Part shown: positions 43,910-52,367 of the stretch, piece by piece | Position numbering within the stretch: the first letter of the stretch is position 1 | Layout: every line of letters starts with the position of its first letter | Assembly (NCBI RefSeq): GCF_016862935.1 | Contig: NZ_BONX01000023.1 | Location: forward strand, 248,001 to 312,000 | Direction of reading: 5' to 3' | Length of the DNA stretch: 64,000 nucleotides | Source of the DNA: Plantactinospora mayteni | GTDB lineage: Bacteria; Actinomycetota; Actinomycetes; Mycobacteriales; Micromonosporaceae | The notes under the pieces: generated by a model | Told to the model about the DNA's origin: nothing | Seen by the model: the letters and a program-made list of their open reading frames with translations, nothing else | Databases searched by the model: none | Translations under genes and position numbers: made by a program

Positions 43910-44869
43910 GTGATCGATACCAGCACCGCACACTCGGTCGAACCACCGGACCCCGGCCGGCCGGGGCACCATCCACACCGACAGGTCCTGCTCCTCGGGG
44001 TCGTCGGCCTCGCCTTGACCGTCTTCGCCGCGAGCGGCTACCTGGTACTGGCCGTGGGGCTCGCCCCCGACCCCGCTGGCCGGGGACGAGTCGACGAGCA
44101 GCACGCCCCCGCCGCCCCGCCCACCCCGATCACCTACTGGCCGAGCGCGGCGACCACCGGCGTGCCGGCCGGCACCACCCTGCGCGACTCCGGCTCACTC
44201 AACCTCCGTACCGCCGGGCAGGTGGTCAGCGGGCTCAACATCGTCGGCTGCGTCACCGTGGCCGCGGCCAACGTGCAGATCCTCCGATCCAGGATCACCT
44301 GCAACAGCACCACCTATTCGATCCGAACGCTGCCCGGCACCAGCAAACTGCTGATCCAGGATGTCGAGATCAACGGCATGGGGATGAATTCGGCCTCGAT
44401 CTGCTGTAGCGACTACACCCTCAACCGGGGGAATGTCTACAACACGATCGACGGCCCGCGGTTGAGCACCAACACCCGGATTCTCAACTCCTACATACAC
44501 GACCTGGCCCGGGTCGGCGCGTCGCACAACGACACCCTACAGAGCACCGGCGGCAACAACATCCTCGTCCAGCACAACACCCTCCAGCCCTACAATCCCG
44601 TCACCAAGGATCCGTTCAACTCCTGTCTCACCATCGGTTCGGAAACCGCCCCGTCGCTGACCAACCTCACCTACCAGGACAACTACTGCGACGGCGGAAA
44701 CTATTCGATCGGAATCAGCCCGAACCTGGTCGGCTCCAACCTCGTGTTCCGCAACAACAAGTACGGCCGCGACTACCGGTACGGCGTCGTCTCCGGCTGG
44801 ACCCATCCCGGGGTCCTCTGGAGCCGCCCCACCAACGTCTATTTCGACAACGGCCAGCCGGTCGTCTGA
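43910..44869 (+). CDS. Right-handed parallel beta-helix surface protein
   Basis: 319 aa, GTG start. A short cytoplasmic head and a membrane segment (about 26-50) anchor an outer domain of ~250 residues. That domain has the regular short strands of a beta-helix: NIVGCVTVAAANVQILRSRI, KLLIQDVEING, TRILNSYIHDL, NILVQHNTLQP, LVFRNNKYGRDYRYG. This fold is used by pectate-lyase-like polysaccharide enzymes and binding proteins. Catalytic residues are not identifiable. Placed directly behind the four FG-GAP proteins, it may act on the same extracellular polymer. Confidence 0.82.
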   Translation: MIDTSTAHSVEPPDPGRPGHHPHRQVLLLGVVGLALTVFAASGYLVLAVGLAPDPAGRGRVDEQHAPAAPPTPITYWPSAATTGVPAGTTLRDSGSLNLRTAGQVVSGLNIVGCVTVAAANVQILRSRITCNSTTYSIRTLPGTSKLLIQDVEINGMGMNSASICCSDYTLNRGNVYNTIDGPRLSTNTRILNSYIHDLARVGASHNDTLQSTGGNNILVQHNTLQPYNPVTKDPFNSCLTIGSETAPSLTNLTYQDNYCDGGNYSIGISPNLVGSNLVFRNNKYGRDYRYGVVSGWTHPGVLWSRPTNVYFDNGQPVV

Positions 44870-44966
44870 CCGGCGGGAAGTCCCCCGACGGATTCCAGAA
44901 CGGCAGGCGATGTTCAGGTCGCCGCCGATCTGGCGATCCGCCCGGCACTCATGTCGCCCAGTGCGC

Positions 44967-46556
44967 TCAGACCTCGGCGGCGGTACGCGCCACTCCATAC
45001 GTCAGCGCGTCGACCAGCGCGTGCCAGCTCGCCTCCACCACGTTCGGGTGTACGCCCACAGTGGTCCAGTCCCGGCCGTCGCTGTCGGCCGTCTCCACCA
45101 GTACCCGGGTGATCGCACCGGTGCCGTGACTGCCCTCCAGGATCCGTACCTTGTAGTCGGCCAGCTCGAACCCGCGCAGCTCCGGATAGTGCCGCAGCAG
45201 CGCCACCCGCAGCGCCTCGTCGAGGGCGTTGATCGGCCCGTTCCCCTCGGCGGTGGCGATCACCCGCTCGCCGCGTACCCGGAGCTTCACCGTCGCCTCG
45301 GAGACCACCGCGCCGTCCTCGCGGTGCTCGACCTGCACCCGGTACGACTCCAGCGAGAACGGCCGGGGCGCGCTCATCCCGGGCAACTCGGCGCGGACCA
45401 GCAGCTCGAACGAGGCGTCGGCGGCCTCGAACGACCAGCCGCCGGCCTCCAGTTCCTTGACCCGCTTGGTGACCCGCGCCGCGGCGTCGGGATGGTCGGC
45501 CAGGTCCAGACCGAGTTCACGGCTCTTCAGCTCGATGCTGGCCCGGCCGGCCATCTCCGTCACCAGGATCCGCATGTCGTTCCCCACCACGGTGGGGTCC
45601 ACGTGGTTGTAGAGCAGCGGATCCACCTTGATCGCACTCGCGTGCAGCCCCGCCTTGTGGGCGAAGGCGGCGGCCCCGACGTATGCCTGGTGGGTGTCGG
45701 GGGCGATGTTGGCGATCTCCGCGATGGCGTGCGAGACGCGCACCATCTGCTCCAGGCACCCGTCCGGTAGGACCGGTAGCCCGAGTTTGAGTTGCAGGTT
45801 GCCGACCACCGCGAAGAGGTCGGCGTTGCCCGGCCGTTCGCCGTAGCCGTTGGCGGTGCCCTGGAAATGGCGTACCCCGGCCTCGACGGCGGCGATGGTG
45901 TTCGCCACCGCGCAGCCGGTGTCGTTCTGGGTGTGGATACCGAGCCGGGCCGGCGAGATCCCGAGCCGCTCGGTCAGCTCGCCGATCGCCGCGGTCACCT
46001 GGGAGGGCAGCATCCCGCCGTTGGTGTCGCACATCACCACGACCTCGGCGCCGGCTTCGAGCGCGGTCTGCACCACCGAAGAGGTGTACGCCGGGTCGTG
46101 CCGGAAGCCGTCGAAGAAGTGCTCGCAGTCCAGGAAGGCCCGCCGCCCCTGCGCGACGAGGTGGGCCACGCTGTCCCGGACCATCGCCAGGTTCTCGGCG
46201 GCGGTGGTACGCAGCGCCCGCTCCACGTGCCGGATGTCCGACTTCGCGACCAGGCAGACCGCCGGGGTCTCGGCGTCCAGCAGCGCGCGCAACTGTGGGT
46301 CGGCGTCGACGGCCACCCCGGCCTTGCGGGTGGCGCCGAAGGCGACCAGTACGGCGTGCTTCAGGTCCAGTTCCGTCCGGGCCCGGCGGAAGAACTCGGT
46401 GTCCTTCGGCATCGCCCCCGGCCAGCCGCCCTCGATGAATCCGACGCCGAGTTCGTCGAGCAGCCGGGCCACGGCCAGCTTGTCGACGACCGAGTAGCTG
46501 ATCCCCTCGCGCTGCGCACCATCGCGCAGCGTCGTGTCGAACACCTGGTACGTCAT
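44967..46556 (-). CDS. cimA: Citramalate synthase
   Basis: 529 aa. The start at ATG 46556 (MTYQVFDTTLRDGAQREG) is set by the family N-terminus and AAGGAG upstream; the frame continues open to 46805 but that part is leader RNA. It condenses pyruvate and acetyl-CoA to (R)-citramalate, a threonine-independent route to isoleucine. Motifs: DTTLRDG, HTQNDTGCAVANT (metal His/Asn), and a LeuA-type C-terminal regulatory domain from about residue 380. The reaction is assigned from overall similarity to the long CimA group; a 2-isopropylmalate synthase role is less likely. It is preceded by an attenuator. Confidence 0.93.
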   Translation of the reverse strand: MTYQVFDTTLRDGAQREGISYSVVDKLAVARLLDELGVGFIEGGWPGAMPKDTEFFRRARTELDLKHAVLVAFGATRKAGVAVDADPQLRALLDAETPAVCLVAKSDIRHVERALRTTAAENLAMVRDSVAHLVAQGRRAFLDCEHFFDGFRHDPAYTSSVVQTALEAGAEVVVMCDTNGGMLPSQVTAAIGELTERLGISPARLGIHTQNDTGCAVANTIAAVEAGVRHFQGTANGYGERPGNADLFAVVGNLQLKLGLPVLPDGCLEQMVRVSHAIAEIANIAPDTHQAYVGAAAFAHKAGLHASAIKVDPLLYNHVDPTVVGNDMRILVTEMAGRASIELKSRELGLDLADHPDAAARVTKRVKELEAGGWSFEAADASFELLVRAELPGMSAPRPFSLESYRVQVEHREDGAVVSEATVKLRVRGERVIATAEGNGPINALDEALRVALLRHYPELRGFELADYKVRILEGSHGTGAITRVLVETADSDGRDWTTVGVHPNVVEASWHALVDALTYGVARTAAEV

Positions 46557-46615
46557 CTGATCTGATCTCCTTCGAGAAGGGCGCAGCCCCTGCTCCGATA
46601 CCTTCCTGGCCCGAC

Positions 46616-46679
46616 AAACAAAATGACCCCCCGCGGATGCGGGAGGTCTGCGCGCTCGGCGGGGAGGATGCCGGCGCGC
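46616..46679 (-). promoter_or_regulatory. Attenuator in the cimA leader
   Basis: In minus-strand order, a first hairpin (46679-46650: GCGCGCCGGC with GCCG-A-GCGCGC) begins in the stop codon of the leader peptide. The terminator follows: GACCTCCCGC pairs with GCGGGGGGTC around ATCC (46648-46625), then ATTTTGTTTG. The first hairpin's loop (CTCCCCGC) can alternatively pair with the terminator's GCGGGGG arm, giving mutually exclusive folds. This is the layout of ribosome-mediated attenuation. Confidence 0.75.
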
Positions 46680-46711
46680 TAGTTGCCAATAATGAGTGCG
46701 GAGCAGGTCAC
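46679..46711 (-). CDS. cimA leader peptide (LIIGN)
   Basis: Ten codons from GTG 46711: M-T-C-S-A-L-I-I-G-N, then TAG. It holds Leu-Ile-Ile, the relevant end products, immediately before the first attenuator hairpin. When charged Ile or Leu tRNA is scarce the ribosome would pause here. Too short for normal gene finding; the ribosome site is weak. The call rests on composition, position and the hairpins. Confidence 0.65.
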   Translation of the reverse strand: MTCSALIIGN

Positions 46712-47251
46712 GGACCGTACTCTGCCACGCCGCCAAGGATGTGGGAGGAAAAATCCACATCGCGGGACCGAACGGCTCGACCAGCAGCTTCCCGGGTGTA
46801 CGCATCGACCGCCCTGGGTAGGTGTCCTGGTAACGCCGCGTCGGGCTCCGGCGATAGCCAAGCCGGAGCCCGACGCGCCACCGTCGCCGCAGGGCTTGCG
46901 GAGACGTAAAACGCCTGTGGAGCGGACGTAAGACCGGGGCAACCTCCGGCGGACCGCAGTGAAGCAGGAACCCACCCGGGCGTTGCGCGTTCCGCGCGCA
47001 GCGCGGAGGGAATCCCCGCTATTCATGCCGGCGGAGGATGTCAATACGGCGGGACGTACGGCTCGGCTCGTCGGGCTGGACGATTCCGCCGGGCCGCGCC
47101 ATGTGACGCGCGACCCGCAGTCGACTGGCCGGTGGGGCTTTCGCCCCGTCGGCCAGCGGCGTGTCCGGGGCTCGACCCGCTCGGCGTCACCGGCTTCGCG
47201 CACCGGAAAACCACGTGCGGGGCGGTCCGACCCAGGCACTACGGTGGTCAG
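46712..47251. other. Intergenic region between cimA leader and tyrosine phosphatase
   Basis: About 540 bases between divergent genes, holding the cimA promoter and the phosphatase promoter. It contains one strong hairpin, CTGGCCGGTGGGGC (47125-47138) with GCCCCGTCGGCCAG (47143-47156), 14 pairs counting two G-U. Its function is not known. No protein-like frame or RNA gene is recognised. Confidence 0.4.
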
Positions 47252-47989
47252 GTGGACGGAACCTCGACGGGTACAGCGGCCTTCGAAACCCTCTTCAACT
47301 TCCGGGACGTCGGCGGCGTCCCGGGGCTCGACGGCCGGCCGGTCCGCCGGGAGCGGCTGTACCGGTCGGACTCACCGCACCGGGTCGACGGCATCGACCG
47401 GGAGGCGTTCGCGGCGCTCGGCATCCGCACCGTGGTCGACCTGCGCCGGCCCGCCGAAGTACACCGGCACGGCCGGGTACCCGCCTACGACGGCCTGGTC
47501 TACCAGCACATCCATCCCGAGCACCCCCTCTGGGAGGAGTCGGCGTACTCCGAGGAACTCGGGCTGCCCCGCTGGCTGGCCGACCGCTACCACGACCTCG
47601 CCACCACCGGCTCGGCCGGTCTGGTGGCGGCGATCGAGGTGATCGCCGACGCCGAGGCGGCTCCGGTGCTGGTGCACTGCGTTGCCGGCAAGGACCGGAC
47701 CGGCGTGGTCTGCGCGCTGACCCTGTCGCTGCTCGGTGTCGCCGACTCCGACATCGCCGACGACTACGCCCGGAGCACCGCCGCCTCGGCCCGGTTCAGC
47801 GCGTGGCTGGCCAGCACCATGCCGGACGAGCCACCACTGCCGGCGCCGTTCCTGGCCTCGCCGGCCGAGGCGATGACCCTCTTCCTGGCCGAACTACGCG
47901 CCCGACACGGCTCGATCCCGAACTACCTCGCCAACGCCGGCCTGACCCCGTCCCACATCGACGCCCTCCGCACCCACCTGCTGGGCTGA
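47252..47989 (+). CDS. Protein tyrosine/serine phosphatase (PTP-Y3-like)
   Basis: 245 aa from GTG 47252, the last start before the conserved opening FNFRDVGGVPG. The catalytic loop is HCVAGKDRTG (CX5R), with the phosphate-binding Arg. This family (PtpB/MptpB-like) dephosphorylates proteins or phosphoinositides, sometimes after secretion; no signal peptide is seen here. The ribosome site is weak. It ends before a bidirectional hairpin and is convergent with ilvE. Confidence 0.9.
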   Translation: MDGTSTGTAAFETLFNFRDVGGVPGLDGRPVRRERLYRSDSPHRVDGIDREAFAALGIRTVVDLRRPAEVHRHGRVPAYDGLVYQHIHPEHPLWEESAYSEELGLPRWLADRYHDLATTGSAGLVAAIEVIADAEAAPVLVHCVAGKDRTGVVCALTLSLLGVADSDIADDYARSTAASARFSAWLASTMPDEPPLPAPFLASPAEAMTLFLAELRARHGSIPNYLANAGLTPSHIDALRTHLLG

Positions 47990-48003
47990 GCCGCGCCATC
48001 CGC

Positions 48004-48066
48004 TGCTGTTTCCCCGAAGTAGTGCCTTCCGGCGCCCGACGGAGCCACTCCTTCGAGGAAACAGCA
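48004..48066. terminator. Bidirectional imperfect hairpin between phosphatase and ilvE
   Basis: TGCTGTTTCCCCGAAGTAG and the following TG (left) pair with CACTCCTTCGAGGAAACAGCA (right), with only two mismatches over roughly 20 pairs. It lies between convergent stop codons. Confidence 0.7.
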
Positions 48067-48081
48067 CGATCTTGTCCCGGC

Positions 48082-48137
48082 GGACTCCCGGCGGGGCGTC
48101 AGTCGATCGGGACTCCCGGCGGGGCGTCAGTCGATTC
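48082..48137. repeat. 28-bp tandem duplication of the ilvE 3' end
   Basis: GGACTCCCGGCGGGGCGTCA followed by GTCGAT occurs at 48082 and again at 48110, a 28-base step. The inner copy carries the ilvE final codons (R-I-D) and stop; the outer copy repeats them downstream. Confidence 0.85.
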
Positions 48138-49224
48138 GGTGGATCCAGTTGTTGCGGTCCTCGGTGCGGGCTCGCTGGAGGTCGACCAGGGTCTGGCGTA
48201 GTCGCGTGGTGACCTCGCCGGGGTTGCCGTCGGCGATCGGGAACTCGCCGTCGGGGTAGCGCACCTGGCCGATCGGGGTGATCACCGCCGCCGTGCCGCA
48301 GGCGAAGACCTCGCGCAGCCGGCCGCTGGCCGCGTCGGCCCGCCACTCGTCGAACGCCACCGGGCGCTCCTGCACGGTGCCACCGGACTGCCGGACCAGC
48401 GTGATCAACGCGTCCCGGGTGATGCCGCGCAGGATCGTGCCGCCGAGCGGCGGGGTGACCAGGGTGCCGTCGTCGTAGACGAAGAAGATGTTCATGCCGC
48501 CGAGTTCGTCGACGTACCGGCGCTGCACGGCGTCGAGGAAGACCACCTGGTCACAGCCGTGCTCGATCGCCTCGGCCTGGGCGACCAGCGAGGCGGCGTA
48601 GTTGCCGCCGAACTTCGCCTCGCCGGTGCCGCCGGGCGCGGCCCGGGTGTAGGTGGGCGAGACCCAGACGTTCACCGGCTGCACGCCCCGGGCGAAGTAC
48701 GAGCCGACCGGCGAGGCGATCACCATGTAGAGGTATTCGTTGGACGGGCGCACCCCGAGGAAGACCTCGTTGGCGAACATGAACGGCCGCAGGTAGAGGC
48801 TGCCCTCGTCGGAGGTCGGCAACCACTCCCGGTCGATCTGGACCAGGTGCCGCAGCGAGTCCAGGAACGCCGCCTCGGGCAGTTCGGGCATCGCCATCCG
48901 GCGGGCCGACTCGGCGAACCGGGCGGCGTTGGCGTCCGGCCGGAACATCGTCACCGAGCCGTCCGCCGCCGAGTACGCCTTCAGCCCCTCGAAGATCTCC
49001 TGGGCGTAGTGCAGCACCGCGCTGGCCGGGTCCATCGGGATCGGCGCCCGGGCCTCCACCCGGGCGTCGTACCAGCCCTTGGTCTCGGCGTACCGGATCG
49101 TGACCATGTGGTCGGTGAAGACCCGACCGAACCCCGGGTTGGCCATCAGCGCCGCGCGCTCGGCGGCGGCTACCGGCCGAGGATTCGGACGGATCTCGAA
49201 GTCGAGCTTGTCACCACCGCTCAT
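48127..49224 (-). CDS. ilvE: Branched-chain amino acid aminotransferase
   Basis: 365 aa. The ATG at 49224 has GGAGG about nine bases upstream. It transfers the amino group from glutamate to the keto acids of Val, Ile and Leu, the last step for all three. PLP Lys in EAKFGGNYAASLVAQ, with the substrate regions HYAQEIFEGLKAY, YLRPFMFANE and ELGGMNIFFV intact. It belongs to the long (class-II-type) BCATs common in actinobacteria. leuB lies 198 bases upstream on the same strand. Confidence 0.96.
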   Translation of the reverse strand: MSGGDKLDFEIRPNPRPVAAAERAALMANPGFGRVFTDHMVTIRYAETKGWYDARVEARAPIPMDPASAVLHYAQEIFEGLKAYSAADGSVTMFRPDANAARFAESARRMAMPELPEAAFLDSLRHLVQIDREWLPTSDEGSLYLRPFMFANEVFLGVRPSNEYLYMVIASPVGSYFARGVQPVNVWVSPTYTRAAPGGTGEAKFGGNYAASLVAQAEAIEHGCDQVVFLDAVQRRYVDELGGMNIFFVYDDGTLVTPPLGGTILRGITRDALITLVRQSGGTVQERPVAFDEWRADAASGRLREVFACGTAAVITPIGQVRYPDGEFPIADGNPGEVTTRLRQTLVDLQRARTEDRNNWIHRID

Positions 49225-49421
49225 GATGCTGACCTCCAGAGAGTGGACCGGTGCCCGGGCACGGGCGGACCGGAACATGGGAGTTGTGCCTGAAACTTAC
49301 CCGAACGGTCGTTCAACCTCGACCCTGCGGGCGACCGGCGAGCCGCACCACCCGCGCCTTCGCCCAGATCCGGCGGCCTGGCCGGGCTCCCGGACGGGAA
49401 GGGTCGGGCGGGACGGGCAGC

Positions 49422-50459
49422 TCAGGAGGCCGCGTGGGCGGCGAGCCGGTCCCCGATGTCGGCGGTACGCCGCGGCGAGCCCGCGCCCCGGGAGGAGAGC
49501 TCGGCGGCGACCGCCTCGGTTACTCGGCGGGCCGCGTCGGGGTGGCCCAGGTGGTCGAGGAGCAGCGCGGTGGAGAGCACCGCGGCGGCCGGGTCGGCGA
49601 CACCCTGGCCGGCGATGTCCGGCGCCGAGCCGTGCACCGGCTCGAACATCGACGGGTACGCCCGCTCGGGGTTGATGCTGCCGCTGGCGGCCAGCCCGAT
49701 CCCGCCGGTGACCGCGGCGGCGATATCGGTCAGGATGTCCCCGAAGAGGTTGTCGGTGACCACCACGTCATAGCGCTGCGGCTGGGTGACCAGGAACATC
49801 GCGGCGGCGTCGACGTGCTGGTATTCGGTCTCGATGTCCGGATGCTCGGCGGCCACCGCGGCGAAGGCCCGGGCCCAGAGCGAGCCGGCGTGGGTCAGCA
49901 CGTTGGTCTTGTGCACCAGGGTGACCTTGCGGCGCTCGCGGCGCCCCGCCCGGGCGAACGCGTCCCGGATCACCCGCTCGACACCGTGCCGGGTGTTCAG
50001 GCTCTCCTCGGTGGCGACCTCGGCCGGGGTGTCCCGGTGCAGCGCACCGCCGGCCCCGGCGTAGAGGCCCTCGGTGCCCTCCCGGACGACCACCAGGTCG
50101 ATCTCGTTCGGCTTGACGCTGGCCAGCGGGCCGGTGGTACCCGGCCAGAGCCGGGACGGCCGGAGGTTGACGTACTGGTCGAAGTCGAAGCGGAGCTTGA
50201 GCAGCAGGCCGCGCTCCAGCACGCCGGGCGGCACGGTGGGGTCGCCGACCGCGCCGAGCAGGATCGCGTCGTGTTCGGCCAGCTCGGCGAGTACGGAGTC
50301 GGGCAGCACCTCGCCGGTCCGGTGGTAGCGGGCGGCTCCAAGATCATATTCGGTGGCCTCGACCCCGGGCAGTACGGCGTCGAGCACCTTGCGGGCCTGC
50401 CCGACAACCTCCGGCCCGATGCCGTCGCCAGCCACCACCGCGATCCGCGCCACCGCCAC
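49422..50459 (-). CDS. leuB: 3-isopropylmalate dehydrogenase
   Basis: 345 aa, GTG start with GAGGAG upstream. It oxidises and decarboxylates 3-isopropylmalate in leucine synthesis. Motifs: [11 protein letters not shown] (N-terminus), [20 protein letters not shown] substrate loop, [10 protein letters not shown] with the catalytic Lys, and [19 protein letters not shown] with the metal Asp residues. Its cimA neighbour suggests it may also process the beta-methylmalate intermediate of the citramalate route. The upstream 247 bases show no leader peptide. Confidence 0.97.
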   Translation of the reverse strand: MAVARIAVVAGDGIGPEVVGQARKVLDAVLPGVEATEYDLGAARYHRTGEVLPDSVLAELAEHDAILLGAVGDPTVPPGVLERGLLLKLRFDFDQYVNLRPSRLWPGTTGPLASVKPNEIDLVVVREGTEGLYAGAGGALHRDTPAEVATEESLNTRHGVERVIRDAFARAGRRERRKVTLVHKTNVLTHAGSLWARAFAAVAAEHPDIETEYQHVDAAAMFLVTQPQRYDVVVTDNLFGDILTDIAAAVTGGIGLAASGSINPERAYPSMFEPVHGSAPDIAGQGVADPAAAVLSTALLLDHLGHPDAARRVTEAVAAELSSRGAGSPRRTADIGDRLAAHAAS

Positions 50460-50687
50460 GTCCCAGCTCCTCTGCCTCCGTCGTGTCTAGGGAACGTTAA
50501 GGGACCGTCCCGGGTCCCGGTACGGCACTCCCAATATCTGGAAAGTCAACTGCACAGGAGCTTCTCAGCCAGCACTCATGCTCTAGCCATCTTCGCTTCC
50601 TATGGTGAGCGCGAAGAACGGCTCAGAGGGCTAGCGCGAGGAACGGCTCAGGGCTGGAGCACAGCCCGCCGGGCTGGCGGGCACGAC

Positions 50688-50729
50688 GCGGATCCAGGGG
50701 GCGAACGTGCGGATCCAGGGGGCGAACAT
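50688..50729 (+). repeat. 21-bp direct repeat duplicating the apbE start
   Basis: GCGGATCCAGGGGGCGAAC plus GT or AT occurs at 50688 and 50709, in frame. It places two start codons, GTG 50707 and ATG 50728, seven codons apart (MRIQGANMRIPGGG). Confidence 0.85.
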
Positions 50730-51588
50730 GCGAATCCCGGGAGGCGGCCGGGGTCGGGGACAGCGTAGCCGGAGCCTGCCGCCGGCGCCCGCCGTAGGCC
50801 GGGGACGGCCGGACCTGCGGTTGGGCGCCGGCTGGCGCAACGTCCGGCCGGGCGCGACCCTGACCGACCGGGTGGTCGCCCGGCACACGGTGCAGACCTC
50901 GATCGCCGAATACACCCTGGTGCTGAACGGGATGGGCGCGGTCGGCTGGCGCGGGGTCGGCGACGCGCTGCGGGACGCCGTCGCCGAACTGCGGGCGATC
51001 GACCTCACCTACAGCCCGGCCCGGCCGGCCAGCCTGGTCTCCCGGCTGCGCCGGGGCGAGATCTCCGCGGACGCGTACCCGCCGCTGGCCGACATCGTCG
51101 CCCGGTGCGCCGCGATGCGGGCCGCCACGGACGGCTGGTTCGACGCCTGGGCGGTGCCCGGCGGCTTCGACCCGGGCGGCCTGCTGGTCGGCTGGGCGGT
51201 GGAGCGGGCCGCCGCCCGGCTGCGCGCCGCCGGCATCGAGGACTACGCCGTGGTCAGCGGCGCCGACCTGGTGGTACGCGGCCACGCGCCGCACGGCGGC
51301 CCCTGGCGGGTCGCGGTACACCACCCGACCCAGGGCGACCGGCAGCCGACGATGCTGGAGATGACCTCCGGCGCGATCGGCACCTCCGGCGTCGCCGGCC
51401 GGCGCGGCCACGTGATCGACCCGCACACCGGGCAGCCGGCCGACAAATTGGTCGCGGCGACCGTCACCGGCCCGGACCTCGCGGTCGCCGACGGGTACGC
51501 CACCGCCCTGTACGCCGCCGGCCGCTCCGGTCTGGACTGGTTCCCCACCCGGGACGGCTACCGGGCCCTCTTCGCCACCGCCCGCTGA
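50707..51588 (+). CDS. apbE: FAD:protein FMN transferase (ApbE-like)
   Basis: 293 aa from GTG 50707, or seven codons shorter from the ATG in a duplicated segment; neither is clearly better. The enzyme attaches FMN covalently to threonine of target flavoproteins. Seen: TDGWFDAW (normally T(G/D)GxFDP), the central Gly-rich region GLLVGWAVERAAARL, and GAIGTSGVAGRRGHVIDPHTGQPA, which matches the conserved SGxxxxxHIiDPxTG segment. No signal peptide or lipobox, so it is probably cytoplasmic. Its target flavoprotein is not in the window. Confidence 0.82.
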   Translation: MRIQGANMRIPGGGRGRGQRSRSLPPAPAVGRGRPDLRLGAGWRNVRPGATLTDRVVARHTVQTSIAEYTLVLNGMGAVGWRGVGDALRDAVAELRAIDLTYSPARPASLVSRLRRGEISADAYPPLADIVARCAAMRAATDGWFDAWAVPGGFDPGGLLVGWAVERAAARLRAAGIEDYAVVSGADLVVRGHAPHGGPWRVAVHHPTQGDRQPTMLEMTSGAIGTSGVAGRRGHVIDPHTGQPADKLVAATVTGPDLAVADGYATALYAAGRSGLDWFPTRDGYRALFATAR

Positions 51589-51956
51589 CCGCCGCGAGCA
51601 GTTCGTGGAGTCGCGAGTGCCCTTGTGGAGCGACGGTGGAACGGCCGGGCACGCGATCGGCCCCCGCGATCTCGGCAACGATCGCGGGGGCCGATCAGCG
51701 ACGAGTGCGCGTGGCTCGCGCACACGGGGGTGCTGGCTACCCGGCCGGCGCGACGCCTCATCACCCGAAGACGAGTCCACGCCTAGGAACTCGCCGGGTA
51801 TCCGCGTCAATACGCTATCGACCTGACGCGAGTCCCCGCAAGAGTTGCCCGTTCCGCGTGTCGGCGGGCTATCCGAGAAAAGGTCACCAACTCAGTGGCA
51901 CCCTGTACCCCCGTGAGTTCTGATCTGTCAACACTCTTGGGGTACGGGAGCCCGGT
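51589..51956. other. 368-base gap with a perfect 17-bp hairpin
   Basis: GATCGGCCCCCGCGATC (51655-51671) is the exact complement of GATCGCGGGGGCCGATC (51680-51696) around TCGGCAAC. It is 67 bases past apbE and probably ends its transcript. The rest, up to the next gene, shows no frame with protein features; it would contain that gene's promoter. Confidence 0.6.
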
Positions 51957-52310
51957 GTGAGCTTCGATCTGATCGTTTGGGCGCTCGGGCCCGGCGCCGC
52001 CGCCGAGGACGTACGCGCGGCGCACCGCCGGTGCCGGCAGGGTGTGCATGTCGGTGGGCGTCCGGAACCGCGGATCTCGGCGTTCTACCGGGCCATCACC
52101 GCCGGCTATCCGGATCGGCCGGGGCCGGGCACGCCGTGGGCGGTGACCCCGCTGCACGTCTCCGTGGACCACGTCGAGATGAACCTCGACGAGTCCTGTC
52201 CGGACCAGGTGCTGCTCGACATCGAACGGTTGGCCGCGCAGCACGGCCTGATGCTGCTCGACCCGCAGGACGGCTCGGTCTATCCGCCGCCGACCCCGGT
52301 GAGCGGCTGA
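51957..52310 (+). CDS. Small conserved hypothetical protein
   Basis: 117 aa. GTG start with GGGAG six bases before. The sequence opens MSFDLIVWALGPGAA and later has VTPLHVSVDHVEMNLDESCP and AAQHGLMLLDPQDGSVYPP. This pattern, with aspartate, histidine and cysteine in one beta strand, occurs in short actinobacterial proteins without known function. No membrane segment or signal. It is convergent with serA. Confidence 0.7.
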   Translation: MSFDLIVWALGPGAAAEDVRAAHRRCRQGVHVGGRPEPRISAFYRAITAGYPDRPGPGTPWAVTPLHVSVDHVEMNLDESCPDQVLLDIERLAAQHGLMLLDPQDGSVYPPPTPVSG

Positions 52311-52367
52311 CCCGGGCGGGGCGGCCGGTACCGACTCGCCCCGACCGGGCCCCGGGTCAGGCCCCGG

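Noticed and set aside
46616-46711. T-box riboswitch before cimA
   Set aside because: No T-box consensus (TGGNACCGCG-like) or specifier stem is visible; a leader peptide plus alternative hairpins explains the region better.
46557-46805. N-terminal extension of cimA
   Set aside because: The frame is open, but the family N-terminus starts at 46556 with a ribosome site, and the extension covers the attenuator.
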